In this document: positions 1-7,100 of the stretch, piece after piece
Layout of the letters: the number at the start of each line of letters is the position of its first letter
Position numbering within the stretch: position 1 is the stretch's first letter
NCBI GenBank assembly: GCA_025455345.1
Contig: JALOMS010000103.1
Location: 1-10,858 of the forward strand
From: Thermoflexibacter sp.
Lineage (GTDB): Bacteria > Bacteroidota > Bacteroidia > Cytophagales > Thermoflexibacteraceae
DNA: 10,858 bases
Reading direction: 5' to 3'
Program-made: the position numbers and the translations under genes
Notes under the pieces: model-generated
Databases searched by the model: none
What the model saw: only the letters and a program-made list of their open reading frames with translations
Told to the model about the DNA's origin: nothing

Positions 1-2
1 CA

Positions 3-134
3 CTTATTGGCATTTCAAGGTCAGGTAAAGGCAAACAGTATATGGGTGAGGGAATAGCAGTATTAGGCTTACTTATTGGCTTAGTTGCCTCTGCGGGAGC
101 CTTTATTGTTCTTCTCAATGCAGGTTTGATATGA
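3..134 (+). CDS. C-terminal fragment of a small membrane protein, DUF4190-like
   Basis: The frame is open from the window edge and ends at TGA 132-134, with an in-frame TAA directly after it. It encodes 43 residues beginning LIGISRSGKGKQYMGEGIAV. A glycine/lysine-rich loop is followed by one hydrophobic segment of about 22 residues that runs almost to the C-terminus. A short 'GKG...GegiAvlGlliGl' stretch before a last helix is typical of DUF4190-type small integral membrane proteins, which have two to three helices and no known biochemical role. Only the last helix is visible, so the family call is tentative. The 5' end lies outside the window. A strong hairpin starts five bases after the stop, so the gene probably ends its transcript here. 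Confidence 0.55.
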   Translation, partial: LIGISRSGKGKQYMGEGIAVLGLLIGLVASAGAFIVLLNAGLI

Positions 135-138
135 TAAA

Positions 139-175
139 AATAGTCAATCTTGTTTTATAAGCAAGATTGACTATT
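139..175. terminator. Perfect 14-bp hairpin after the DUF4190-like gene
   Basis: Arms 139-152 (AATAGTCAATCTTG) and 162-175 are perfect reverse complements around a 9-nt loop. It lies five bases after a stop codon, as expected of an intrinsic terminator. The 3' flank is only moderately T-rich in the + direction. In the other direction the stem is followed by a short T-run (the A-run at 136-140), so it could work both ways. The stem is not very GC-rich. Confidence 0.6.
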
Positions 176-388
176 CTTATGATTTAAAACCCTGTTATAG
201 GAAGAGTTAAAACGTAGTTTCTCTAAGCAGTTCTATATGCAAATCTCTGATTTACGTATAAGTTGCGAAAGCAAAAAAGAGTTGTGTTATTTGCAGAAAA
301 CTATTTATCTTGCAAATAAAAAAACATAGAAAGGCTTATTGGCAGTGCTGTTTCTTTGAAAGTAATATATTAGCTTTCAGCCTCTTAC

Positions 389-508
389 GCAAGTCTAAGA
401 CTTGCTATAAAATGCAGTAGATACGCTATGCTTAAATCTACTGCAAACGGGGCAATTGTTTTATTCCTATCTTGAATTTTTATTCTTAATTTTCTAAATT
501 GCTCCGTT
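389..508. repeat. Cluster of three inverted repeats, candidate dispersed palindromic element
   Basis: Three hairpins follow each other. The first is GCAAGTCT/AGACTTGC at 389-396 and 398-405, with a 1-nt centre. The second is TGCAGTAGAT at 413-422 with its perfect complement at 436-445. The third is AACGGGGCAATT at 446-457 with AATTGCTCCGTT at 497-508, twelve pairs including one G-T. The second and third abut exactly, leaving no base between 445 and 446. The cluster is gene-free, more GC-rich in its stems than its surroundings, and shares the GACTTGCT word with the element at 1490-1616. I infer a multi-hairpin intergenic repeat; genome copy number cannot be seen from one window. Confidence 0.5.
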
Positions 509-573
509 ATCTGTATAAAAACAGAAATAAAACTTATAATACTAATTACCAACACCTTTAATCATCATTTTTT

Positions 574-1467
574 ATGATAAAACTACAACTCTCTATCTTT
601 TCGGTATTACTTTCTTTGGTATTAAGTATGCCATTGATTTTTTCACCAAATGTACAAAATACACACAATCAAGAAATTACTGTTTGTCATTCTTTAGGAG
701 GTGATAAACCTTCTGCAACAGAGGAATTTAACTTATTGGCAATGGACAAAAACTTTGTCAATGAGCATGACGAACCGCTTGCTTTTGCCTTTGCGGGCAG
801 TGGACAAAAACTAACTTTTCAGACTCCTGATGGAAAAGAAGGCTCTGGTTGGGAGTTTAAGGCTAAGAAAAAATCCAATCGCTATATTTTTGTTATTCAC
901 GAATGGTGGGGACTGAATGATTATATCAAACAAGAAGCAGAAAATATCTTTAATGCGCTGGGAGCGGAGATGAATGTCATCGCCTTGGACTTGTATGATG
1001 GACAAGTCGCCAATACACGCGAAGATGCCATGAAGTATATGCAAAGCGTCAAAGCGGAAAGGGCGCAAGCCATCATCAAAGGAGCGGCAAACTATGTAGG
1101 CAAAAAAGCAAAAATCGGCACAGTAGGCTGGTGCTTTGGCGGCGGTTGGTCTTTACAAGCGTCTTTGTTATTAGGAAAACAAGCCAAAGCCTGCGTGATT
1201 TATTATGGTATGCCTGAAAAAGATGTGGAAAAACTAAAAACATTAAATCCTGAAGTTTTAGGTATTTTTGCTTCGCAGGAGCAATTCATTTCTCCCAAGA
1301 TTGTAGCTGAATTTGAAGAAAATATGAAAAAAGCAGGGAAGAAAATTACCCTGAAAAATTATGAGGCAGACCATGGTTTTGCCAATCCAAGTAATCCTAA
1401 GCACAATAAGCAGTTTGCCGAAGAAGCGATGAAGCTAACCATTGATTTTTTCAAAGGAAAGATGTAA
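574..1467 (+). CDS. Secreted dienelactone hydrolase family protein
   Basis: This is a 297-residue alpha/beta hydrolase of the dienelactone hydrolase (DLH) family. Family members cleave ester or lactone bonds with a Cys-Asp-His triad. Residues 1-24 form a hydrophobic signal peptide, followed by a linker of about 75 residues; the hydrolase domain spans roughly 80-295. The nucleophile elbow is GWCFGG (Cys187) and the histidine is in ADHGFANP (His267). HEWWG at 109-113 matches the segment carrying the DLH glutamate that contacts the cysteine (Glu110). The position expected to hold the acidic triad residue reads SQEQFISP, giving Glu236 instead of Asp. The substrate cannot be told. The ATG at 574 is chosen because it opens the signal peptide; no clear ribosome binding site precedes it. 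The gene stands alone between two palindrome-rich regions. Classical DLH of chlorocatechol degradation is cytosolic, so export argues for a different role. Confidence 0.88.
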   Translation: MIKLQLSIFSVLLSLVLSMPLIFSPNVQNTHNQEITVCHSLGGDKPSATEEFNLLAMDKNFVNEHDEPLAFAFAGSGQKLTFQTPDGKEGSGWEFKAKKKSNRYIFVIHEWWGLNDYIKQEAENIFNALGAEMNVIALDLYDGQVANTREDAMKYMQSVKAERAQAIIKGAANYVGKKAKIGTVGWCFGGGWSLQASLLLGKQAKACVIYYGMPEKDVEKLKTLNPEVLGIFASQEQFISPKIVAEFEENMKKAGKKITLKNYEADHGFANPSNPKHNKQFAEEAMKLTIDFFKGKM

Positions 1468-1489
1468 AAGCCATCAAGAAACTGTTTCA

Positions 1490-1616
1490 TTGTTAGTCTG
1501 AATTTATAATTCGGACTTGCTTAGATGGGGATTTTAAATCCCTCCTCTAAACAAGTCAAGATTGCAAATCTTGACTAACACAGAATTCCAGTCTGGGACT
1601 TAGATGCTTATTTTTG
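1490..1616. repeat. Composite palindromic intergenic element with overlapping hairpins
   Basis: Hairpin A is AGTCTGAATT at 1495-1504 with AATTCGGACT at 1508-1517 (ten pairs, one G-T). A longer imperfect hairpin B follows: GACTTG 1514-1519 with CAAGTC 1552-1557, TTAGA 1521-1525 with TCTAA 1546-1550, and GGGATTT 1528-1534 with AAATCCC 1536-1542. Hairpin C is AGTCAAGATT at 1554-1563 with AATCTTGACT at 1567-1576, a perfect 10-bp stem with loop GCA. CCAG/CTGG at 1588-1596 and a related AGTC/GACT pair at 1590-1600 come after. The base of B shares nucleotides with A (1514-1517) and C (1554-1557), so B cannot fully form together with them. The element begins about 23 bp after the hydrolase stop and may also end its transcript. 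Confidence 0.6.
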
Positions 1617-1745
1617 TTGATATACTTATTTTTTTTTTGAGGGATTAAAGCAAATTTTTCTTCTATATGCAATCCAAATGACATCAAGTAAAAAAAGAAA
1701 ACACTATTTTTACAAGTAAAAAACTCAAAATTAGCATTTGTTTTC

Positions 1746-2468
1746 ATGTGTACAGTAACCTATTTACCTGCTGACAATCAAAGTTTTATTCTTACTTCTA
1801 ATAGAGATGAGCAAGCAAGCCGTCCTCATGCTATTTTACCTAATATCTTAGAAATTAATGATAGGCAGATTGTTTGTCCGATAGATGCCAAAGCAAAAGG
1901 AACTTGGATAGCTACAAGCAATCATCGGACTATTTGCCTACTCAATGGAGCTTTTGTTCCTCACCAGCCCAAAGAAAAATACCGCATGAGTAGGGGACAG
2001 GTCGTGTTGGATAGTTTTCTGTATCAGTCTATTGAGCAATTCTTAGACGAATACGAATTGGCTGATATAGAGCCTTTTACCCTTATATTGATTAATCATT
2101 TGCCTTTGACGATGACAGAGTTGATTTGGGACGGGACTCAAAAAAATATTACTTCCAAAGACACTGCTACTCCTGCGATTTGGTCTTCTGTAACACTATA
2201 TCCACCCGCAGTAGTAGCCGAACGCCAAAATTGGTTTGATGAATTTTTGAAAAATAATATAAATGGTGGTAAGCAACTCGAAGACTTAAGTAAAATAGTT
2301 GATTTTCATCGTTTTGGTGGCAATGGGGATAAGAGAAATGGTATTATGATGAACCGCAATAATTTCTTACTGACAGTCAGCATTACCTCTATCCAAGTAG
2401 ATGACAAAATGCGAAAAATGACTTATTATGACCTTGTTAATGAACAAGAAAAGGAAATTATTTACTAA
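1746..2468 (+). CDS. NRDE (TANGO2) family protein
   Basis: A 240-residue protein of the NRDE family, the bacterial relatives of eukaryotic TANGO2. The family hallmark is clear: MCTVTY at the N-terminus and SNRDEQASRP at 18-27. Further conserved blocks are GTWIA at 52-56, LLNG at 65-68, MSRG at 81-84 and WSSVTLY at 146-152. Cys2 directly after the start fits the view that the fold resembles Ntn hydrolases, in which an exposed N-terminal residue is the nucleophile, but no reaction is established for this family; animal TANGO2 has been linked to lipid and haem handling. There is no signal peptide, so it should be cytosolic. Length is normal. ATG 1746 is the only start that gives MC. It runs 11 bp into the convergent gene downstream. 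Confidence 0.9.
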   Translation: MCTVTYLPADNQSFILTSNRDEQASRPHAILPNILEINDRQIVCPIDAKAKGTWIATSNHRTICLLNGAFVPHQPKEKYRMSRGQVVLDSFLYQSIEQFLDEYELADIEPFTLILINHLPLTMTELIWDGTQKNITSKDTATPAIWSSVTLYPPAVVAERQNWFDEFLKNNINGGKQLEDLSKIVDFHRFGGNGDKRNGIMMNRNNFLLTVSITSIQVDDKMRKMTYYDLVNEQEKEIIY

Positions 2469-4113
2469 GTTGTTCGTAAAATTTTTCCAAGAATAAAGAT
2501 ACAAAAGCCTTGTCTTCTGAATAATACAAATTCAGATTACCCCTATCTGTATCTTCCCAAAAATTTGGTTCGGCAGTTTCTATGCGTTTGCATACAGCTT
2601 CTATGGAATTTTTCACTTGTTCTTTGGGCATAAACTCAGCATCCATGATTACATCATTGATAATCAGGCTAAAAAGGTCATGAGTTTCTTTTCGCAGATA
2701 ATACAAAGCCAGCCCAATCTGCAAGATGCGTATATTAAAGCTAAATATTCTCCTTTTGCTATCACCTAAGTTATCTACTTTCAAGAAATTAGCTAAGATT
2801 TCTTTTTCCAAAGCATTCGAAACTTGATATTCGTGGAGGCGAATAAGTACACGCTTGAACTCCCAAGCAAAAACATCTACTAAGAAAATAAAAGCCTCAT
2901 TGTTTTGGCTATGTCTGTGAATTTCATTGAGATAAATATTTAGATATTTTGCGCCCTCTTTGATAAACTCTACATTTTGATACCCAATGAGTGCCTCTAC
3001 AAACTTGCCATAATAAAATACCGCATTGTAGATATTTCTTGGCTCGTTTTCTCTCAATCCATGCTTAATCCCAAATCTCAAGATGGTATTAAATCGAATA
3101 AGTGTAAGCCTAATTACTTCATCTTCTTGGTGTTCTATGGCTATCTTGCCACATTGGAATATCTCATACACACATAAAGATGCCAAATCAAATTCCCCCT
3201 TTTCTATCAAATGCCAGTAAGCATTGCTAAATTGGCGATAGGTCTTATGCTCATAAAAAATCTTTTTTTCTTCAATTTCATCAAACTGCTCGGTAATTGT
3301 TTTGAAAGAAATATCTCCTTTGATACGAGAGCTAATTTTAAAAAATCGGTCATTAATGGATTTCTTGATTTGTATGTATTCTTGCATTAACAAGCTGACT
3401 TTGTTGATAATATCTCCTTTAGGCTCTTTGAATTCTACGTATTTGAGCAGGTCATCTAATTGGTTTAGCCCCTCAAAAAGCCAAAATTGGTATTCCGAAA
3501 CGGTCTTGTTCTTGGACAACAGCCCAAAGCTCGTGCGGACTTTAAGCCTCTGTATCCTTCTGTGATTATCCTTATAAATTTTTTCAACCACATTTTTGGT
3601 CTGCGTGTATCTAAGAATGTACAAAATATAAGGAATTGCCAAGGTCAAGGCAACAGGAAGCATGACATACGAATTGAGCAAGGCACTAAATCGGAAGTTT
3701 GATGTATCAATAAAACTATTGTCCAAATCAAAAATAGTAATAAAAAAATCAGCAAAAAGATTGTGCAAGGCTCCCCCAGTGATAAACCAAACGTAAGAAA
3801 GACTGTAACTATCTTTGAGATAAATATCTATCAGTTTAGGGGTACTTTGGGAGGCAATAGAGATGACAATGATTAGCGTACCCAATACCAGAGCCAATAG
3901 ACTTAGCCATATTTCAGGAAGGTCAATATTATGAGGGTCATTCCTATTCAAAAAAAGATTCAGTTCTTGGAACGGAGTAGTCGCATGCGTCGTATAGAGA
4001 ATGAAATCAAAAGAAAAAACAACGATAATAATAAAAAGAAAAGTAATAGGAGATTGGTATTTGCGAAAAATGGAAGAAAGAATAAATAAAATATATGGTA
4101 ATTTTTGTTTCAT
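2458..4113 (-). CDS. Four-helix membrane protein with large C-terminal helical domain, unrecognised
   Basis: A 551-residue protein from the ATG at 4113; an in-frame ATG at 4149 would add 12 residues. I prefer 4113 because AAAAAG lies just before it, while pyrimidines precede the other. Hydrophobic segments lie at about 22-40, 68-88, 105-127 and 148-167. The remaining 380 residues are charged and predicted helical, with no motif I recognise and probably cytoplasmic. The second segment and what follows (IVISIASQSTPKLIDIYLKD) resemble in layout the start of DUF2254 membrane proteins, in which a helix leads into 'S.qlSPrl...fl.D', but this is a weak resemblance. The 3' end overlaps the NRDE gene by 11 bp tail to tail, so the two transcripts must be complementary at their ends. 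The gene is monocistronic. Confidence 0.75.
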   Translation of the reverse strand: MKQKLPYILFILSSIFRKYQSPITFLFIIIVVFSFDFILYTTHATTPFQELNLFLNRNDPHNIDLPEIWLSLLALVLGTLIIVISIASQSTPKLIDIYLKDSYSLSYVWFITGGALHNLFADFFITIFDLDNSFIDTSNFRFSALLNSYVMLPVALTLAIPYILYILRYTQTKNVVEKIYKDNHRRIQRLKVRTSFGLLSKNKTVSEYQFWLFEGLNQLDDLLKYVEFKEPKGDIINKVSLLMQEYIQIKKSINDRFFKISSRIKGDISFKTITEQFDEIEEKKIFYEHKTYRQFSNAYWHLIEKGEFDLASLCVYEIFQCGKIAIEHQEDEVIRLTLIRFNTILRFGIKHGLRENEPRNIYNAVFYYGKFVEALIGYQNVEFIKEGAKYLNIYLNEIHRHSQNNEAFIFLVDVFAWEFKRVLIRLHEYQVSNALEKEILANFLKVDNLGDSKRRIFSFNIRILQIGLALYYLRKETHDLFSLIINDVIMDAEFMPKEQVKNSIEAVCKRIETAEPNFWEDTDRGNLNLYYSEDKAFVSLFLEKFYEQLSK

Positions 4114-4172
4114 GACTTTTTGATTAACTAAATATGATAAGCAAAACATATCAAAAAGAGGGATTCATTTCC

Positions 4173-4190
4173 CAAAACTAAACAAATTTA
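4173..4190 (-). promoter_or_regulatory. Two candidate -7 boxes for the membrane protein gene
   Basis: Read on the minus strand, 4180-4173 is TAGTTTTG and 4190-4183 is TAAATTTG. Both match the Bacteroidota -7 consensus TAnnTTTG exactly. No good -33 TTTG lies 19-21 bp further out for either. A start site near 4166 would leave about 50 nt before the ATG at 4113. Chance matches are likely in such AT-rich sequence. Confidence 0.3.
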
Positions 4191-4223
4191 AAGTAATACC
4201 ATAATTTTTAGAGAATTATCAAT

Positions 4224-4231
4224 TAACTTTG
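4224..4231 (+). promoter_or_regulatory. Candidate -7 box for the lipocalin-like gene
   Basis: TAACTTTG matches the Bacteroidota -7 consensus TAnnTTTG exactly. It lies 80 bp before the ATG at 4312, putting transcription start near 4238. A clear -33 TTTG is missing. It faces away from the minus-strand boxes at 4173-4190, so this 200-bp gap would hold divergent promoters. Confidence 0.4.
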
Positions 4232-4311
4232 TCGCAAAATAGGTTATAGACTTGATTATTAGCACTAAAGCGATTAAACAGGGTATCAACTATACAAAAT
4301 CATTCATAATA

Positions 4312-4791
4312 ATGAAAATTAATTTTTTTTTGAAACTATTTTTTTTCTTCTTTTTTTTCTCTCTTGCTTGTACTTTGCATAGCCAAGCCCAAGAAGTTCG
4401 TAAACTAACAAATAAAAAATGGAAATTTGATTTGATAGCACTTACCAAAGACCTCAAAAAATCTATTTATACATTAGATTCTTTGGTAAATAAAGCTGAT
4501 GAATCTGAAAAGATGGAACTGCAAAATCTCCGCAACGGAATGGAATCTATGTGGAGTTTTATCCCCAATCTTGGTAGCACTACCTTTGAATTCAAAAGAA
4601 ATGGAGAACTCGTCATCATTTGGGAAGGCAATCAAATAAGCAAAGGAAGATGGACGCTTGCGGGCAAAATCCTTACTATGCAATTAGGAGATGATATAGA
4701 AGATGTAATTATTATCAATAAACTTACTGATAACCAATTAGTTGCTACTACCGAAAATGATAGCTCGCTGAGATTAATTTCTATGGAATAA
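4312..4791 (+). CDS. Small secreted lipocalin-like protein
   Basis: The ATG at 4312 gives 159 residues. The frame stays open upstream to a TTG at 4252, but the stretch between lacks protein-like character and the signal peptide starts at 4312. The signal peptide is extreme: MKINFFLKLF then six further Phe. Signal peptidase I cleavage after SQA (residue 26) looks best. Cys20 in SLAC is a poor lipobox because Ser sits at -3, though lipidation cannot be excluded. The mature part has the order seen in small Bacteroidota lipocalin-like proteins: KKWKFD (Trp37), an alpha-helical insert at about 45-78, then strands TFEFKRNGEL at 91-100 and GRWTLAGKILTM at 112-123. Such proteins are presumed to bind small hydrophobic ligands or sit in the periplasm; no ligand can be named. 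The coding region holds three T-tracts of 8-9 bases in its first 16 codons. It ends 22 bp from a convergent gene. Confidence 0.7.
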   Translation: MKINFFLKLFFFFFFFSLACTLHSQAQEVRKLTNKKWKFDLIALTKDLKKSIYTLDSLVNKADESEKMELQNLRNGMESMWSFIPNLGSTTFEFKRNGELVIIWEGNQISKGRWTLAGKILTMQLGDDIEDVIIINKLTDNQLVATTENDSSLRLISME

Positions 4792-4813
4792 GCTAAATAG
4801 GAAGGAAACCTAA

Positions 4814-6715
4814 CTAATTTAATTCATTGACCATATCTATCATTAGCTCAAGTTCTTGCTTCATCTGGTCATAATTTTCTATGATTTCTGTGTTTTTGAA
4901 TCTTATATTGCCATTTTTATCAATAATGATTTTGGCGAATATACTGCCTACCTTGAAATCAACACTCACACGATTGTATTTGTCAATAAAAACGGGGAAT
5001 TTGTATTCATGTTTTTCTAAGAAATTGCTGATAGTCTTTTTGATGTCGCCTTGATTTTCCCAAGTGCTGACAAATAAGAATATAACAGAGGAATTCCCTT
5101 TGTACTTTTCCAAGATTTTTTGTAAAAAAGGCAAAGCAGTCGTACAGTCTTCACACCAAGTAGCCCAAAAATTAATAATAACGGTTTTACCTTTGAAATC
5201 AGCAAGAGAGAGATTCTTGCCTTCCAAATCCAACAACTTGAAATCTGGAATAGGCTCATTGAGTAATTTTTTCTTTAATCCATCTCGTATTTCTTGCTTC
5301 AGCCCTGCTTCTAAACCGTCTAAATATATGTCATACCCTTGTAAGCTACCTTTTTCTTTTCCATAATACTGTTGGAGTTGGCGTTTCATCTTCTCGCTTG
5401 CTGTACCTGTTTTCACAAACTTTTCTAATTCAGTTTTCAGTAAAGTTGTATTCGTGATAGGCATACTTTTTTCTAAGGCAAGCGTATATCTTTCGTTTAC
5501 CTCAGGGTTATTCACAAAAATATCGGAGGCATCTTTTAGATATTGGGTTGCTAAGCCGTAATTTCCCAGCCGATATAGGACAAAGCCGTAAGTATCTGCA
5601 TAAGTGGCATAATCTCTTTTTAGTACATCTCTCCATTGATTAACAGATATATAAAGCGGTTTGCTTTCGGACTGATTAAGCTGGTACTTGGCATATTCGG
5701 CGGTTTGAGCGGACAATTCTTTAGCTTTTTCCAGATTACTCTCTCGCTCTGCCCATTCCCACGCCAAAGAGTTGTAAAGACTTGCCTTATCTTTCATTTT
5801 TATAGCAGAAACGATGTCTTCAAAAGCCTCCCAATTCCCATTATTGGCAAATTGGTAAGCCAAATTCAACTGTATAGATTTGATATTTTCAGATTTTGGG
5901 AAATCCTTTTTGAAGTGGTCATAAATAATTTTTTTCTGTTGTATATTCTCTTCTTGTACAAAAGCAATGTACTTTTCATTACTTACAAATATTCCTTTGG
6001 GATACTGTTGCTTTATGGTAGTGGTGAAATATTCTTTTTTTGCGTCATCGTATAGATTGGCGTACCACTTATGTAAAAGTAATAAATCCTCTTCTTTTTT
6101 GGCTTCTTTTTGTAAGGCAAAGGATTCTAATTCTTTGATAATGACAGGCTTATTTTTTTCAGGATTATCATCTTTGAGAGCTGTCAAGTACAAATCCAAA
6201 AATTGGGCTTTGCTATGAGGGTGTGCTTTAAATTCTTGCTCCAACCATGCGATAATCAGTCCATTATCTTTTTCATGCCCAGCGATTATGCTCCATTCAT
6301 GGTAACCTTTTGCCAATGCGGCATAGCTATTTTCCTTGATTTGCTGTTCTTTTACAAATAGCTTGATAGGATAGGCTTCACTGTTGATTTTGTTATTACT
6401 ATTTTGGTATTTTTCTTGAAAACTTAATATGAGCGCGTCTGCATTGCGTGGAATAGAGATTTTGCCACTATATGCTTCATTTTCTTGAGAAAGTATAACA
6501 TCCTCTGCCCTGATTTCCTTCTCGTCTATATAATAAACAATGCAATTAATACCTTTTGCTCTTGATAATGAGCCACCTTTGGAGTTATAAACAAAGCTCA
6601 AAGATTTGCCCGATTGGGGGTAAGTAGGTTGTGTATTTAAAATCTCAAAAGTCGTCTGCCCTAAGACCACACCCATACACCATAGGTTACATATCAAGCA
6701 TAAGAGTAATTTCAT
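4814..6715 (-). CDS. Secreted TlpA-type thioredoxin-fold protein with helical-repeat N-terminal region
   Basis: A 633-residue protein from the ATG at 6715; the open frame extends six bases further to a TTG, which I reject because ATG opens the signal peptide. Residues 1-19 (MKLLLCLICNLWCMGVVLG) form a signal peptide, so the protein should act in the periplasm. Residues 20-120 look like a beta-rich domain, and 130-460 are helical with TPR-like pairs (for example NSLAWEWAERESNLEKAKEL near 315-334). The thioredoxin domain spans about 488-631, with FWATWCEDC giving the CxxC active site at 521-524. TlpA/ResA-like proteins reduce or exchange disulfides in exported proteins. The usual cis-proline (normally G-[TIV]-P-[TA] before the 'IDKdG' strand) is replaced: the sequence reads GSIFAKIIIDKNG, with Phe593 at that place. 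The target is unknown. It is a single-gene unit. Confidence 0.85.
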   Translation of the reverse strand: MKLLLCLICNLWCMGVVLGQTTFEILNTQPTYPQSGKSLSFVYNSKGGSLSRAKGINCIVYYIDEKEIRAEDVILSQENEAYSGKISIPRNADALILSFQEKYQNSNNKINSEAYPIKLFVKEQQIKENSYAALAKGYHEWSIIAGHEKDNGLIIAWLEQEFKAHPHSKAQFLDLYLTALKDDNPEKNKPVIIKELESFALQKEAKKEEDLLLLHKWYANLYDDAKKEYFTTTIKQQYPKGIFVSNEKYIAFVQEENIQQKKIIYDHFKKDFPKSENIKSIQLNLAYQFANNGNWEAFEDIVSAIKMKDKASLYNSLAWEWAERESNLEKAKELSAQTAEYAKYQLNQSESKPLYISVNQWRDVLKRDYATYADTYGFVLYRLGNYGLATQYLKDASDIFVNNPEVNERYTLALEKSMPITNTTLLKTELEKFVKTGTASEKMKRQLQQYYGKEKGSLQGYDIYLDGLEAGLKQEIRDGLKKKLLNEPIPDFKLLDLEGKNLSLADFKGKTVIINFWATWCEDCTTALPFLQKILEKYKGNSSVIFLFVSTWENQGDIKKTISNFLEKHEYKFPVFIDKYNRVSVDFKVGSIFAKIIIDKNGNIRFKNTEIIENYDQMKQELELMIDMVNELN

Positions 6716-6748
6716 TTCCAATATTATTTTGATAAAAAATAGTACATC

Positions 6749-6864
6749 AGTAAGTGTGCATTTTTATTATATAATAAATATGCTTTAGTATATTTAGTTT
6801 ATTATCAAATACTTGCACACTATGAAGAGTATGCTAAAGTGTTGATTTGATTTGCTCACTTACT
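6749..6864. repeat. Nested and competing inverted repeats in the leader of the TlpA-like gene
   Basis: AGTGTGCA at 6753-6760 has a perfect complement at 6814-6821, and inside it ATAATAAA at 6771-6778 pairs with TTTATTAT at 6798-6805, giving a nested two-stem structure. A third 8-bp pair, AGTAAGTG at 6749-6756 with CACTTACT at 6857-6864, shares four bases (6753-6756) with the outer stem, so the two cannot both form. CTTTAG 6783-6788 can also pair with CTAAAG 6834-6839. The inner stem is pure AT and could be chance; the outer two contain GC pairs. Confidence 0.35.
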
Positions 6865-6906
6865 TATAAAAAATAAGGGGAGAGGTTTTGTGGTTGAGGT
6901 TTTTAA

Positions 6907-6914
6907 CAAAATTA
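6907..6914 (-). promoter_or_regulatory. Candidate -7 box for the TlpA-like gene
   Basis: On the minus strand this reads TAATTTTG, an exact TAnnTTTG match. A TTTTTG lies 23 bp further out (6943-6938), slightly beyond the usual spacing. If used, it would give a leader of about 185 nt containing the competing inverted repeats at 6749-6864. A chance match is possible. Confidence 0.25.
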
Positions 6915-7100
6915 GCAAAATCATTCTTAAAATTAAACAAAAATTATCCTTTATCTGTTTTTTTGGATTATTTAATTTTATGTAAATAAATAACCAAAAT
7001 GTGTCTTGCTATTCTCCGAACCTTTGTCAATTTTTGCTTCTTTACAAATCTAAGGAAAGATAAAAACTTTTGAATTTTTCAGCAATTAGCTTAATTTTTC

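Larger units (their letters stand above)
135..573. other. Gene-free region of 439 bp rich in inverted repeats
   Basis: I see no coding frame with credible composition here. The region holds the terminator at 139-175, an 8-bp inverted repeat at 287-294/312-319 (TTATTTGC/GCAAATAA), and a cluster of three stronger palindromes between 389 and 508, listed separately. The 65 bp directly before the hydrolase start (509-573) are AT-rich and contain no exact TAnnTTTG promoter box, so its promoter is not assigned. Confidence 0.6.

Noticed and set aside
389..508. CRISPR-like array
   Set aside because: The hairpins differ from one another in sequence and length, there is no repeated unit with unique spacers, and no cas gene is near.
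1556..1747. Minus-strand open frame of 63 codons before the NRDE gene
   Set aside because: It ends inside the palindromic element, has low-complexity Lys/Asn/Phe composition, and matches no protein pattern.
4252..4311. TTG-initiated extension of the lipocalin-like protein
   Set aside because: It would bury the signal peptide behind 20 polar residues; the ATG at 4312 gives a normal exported protein.
4798..4812. Terminator between the lipocalin-like and TlpA-like genes
   Set aside because: Only a 4-bp TAGG/CCTA stem is possible, too weak to support.
5636..6055. Plus-strand open frame of 139 codons
   Set aside because: It lies wholly antisense to the TlpA-like gene, whose codons and domains are convincing; the product is a Phe/Ile/Leu-rich artefact.
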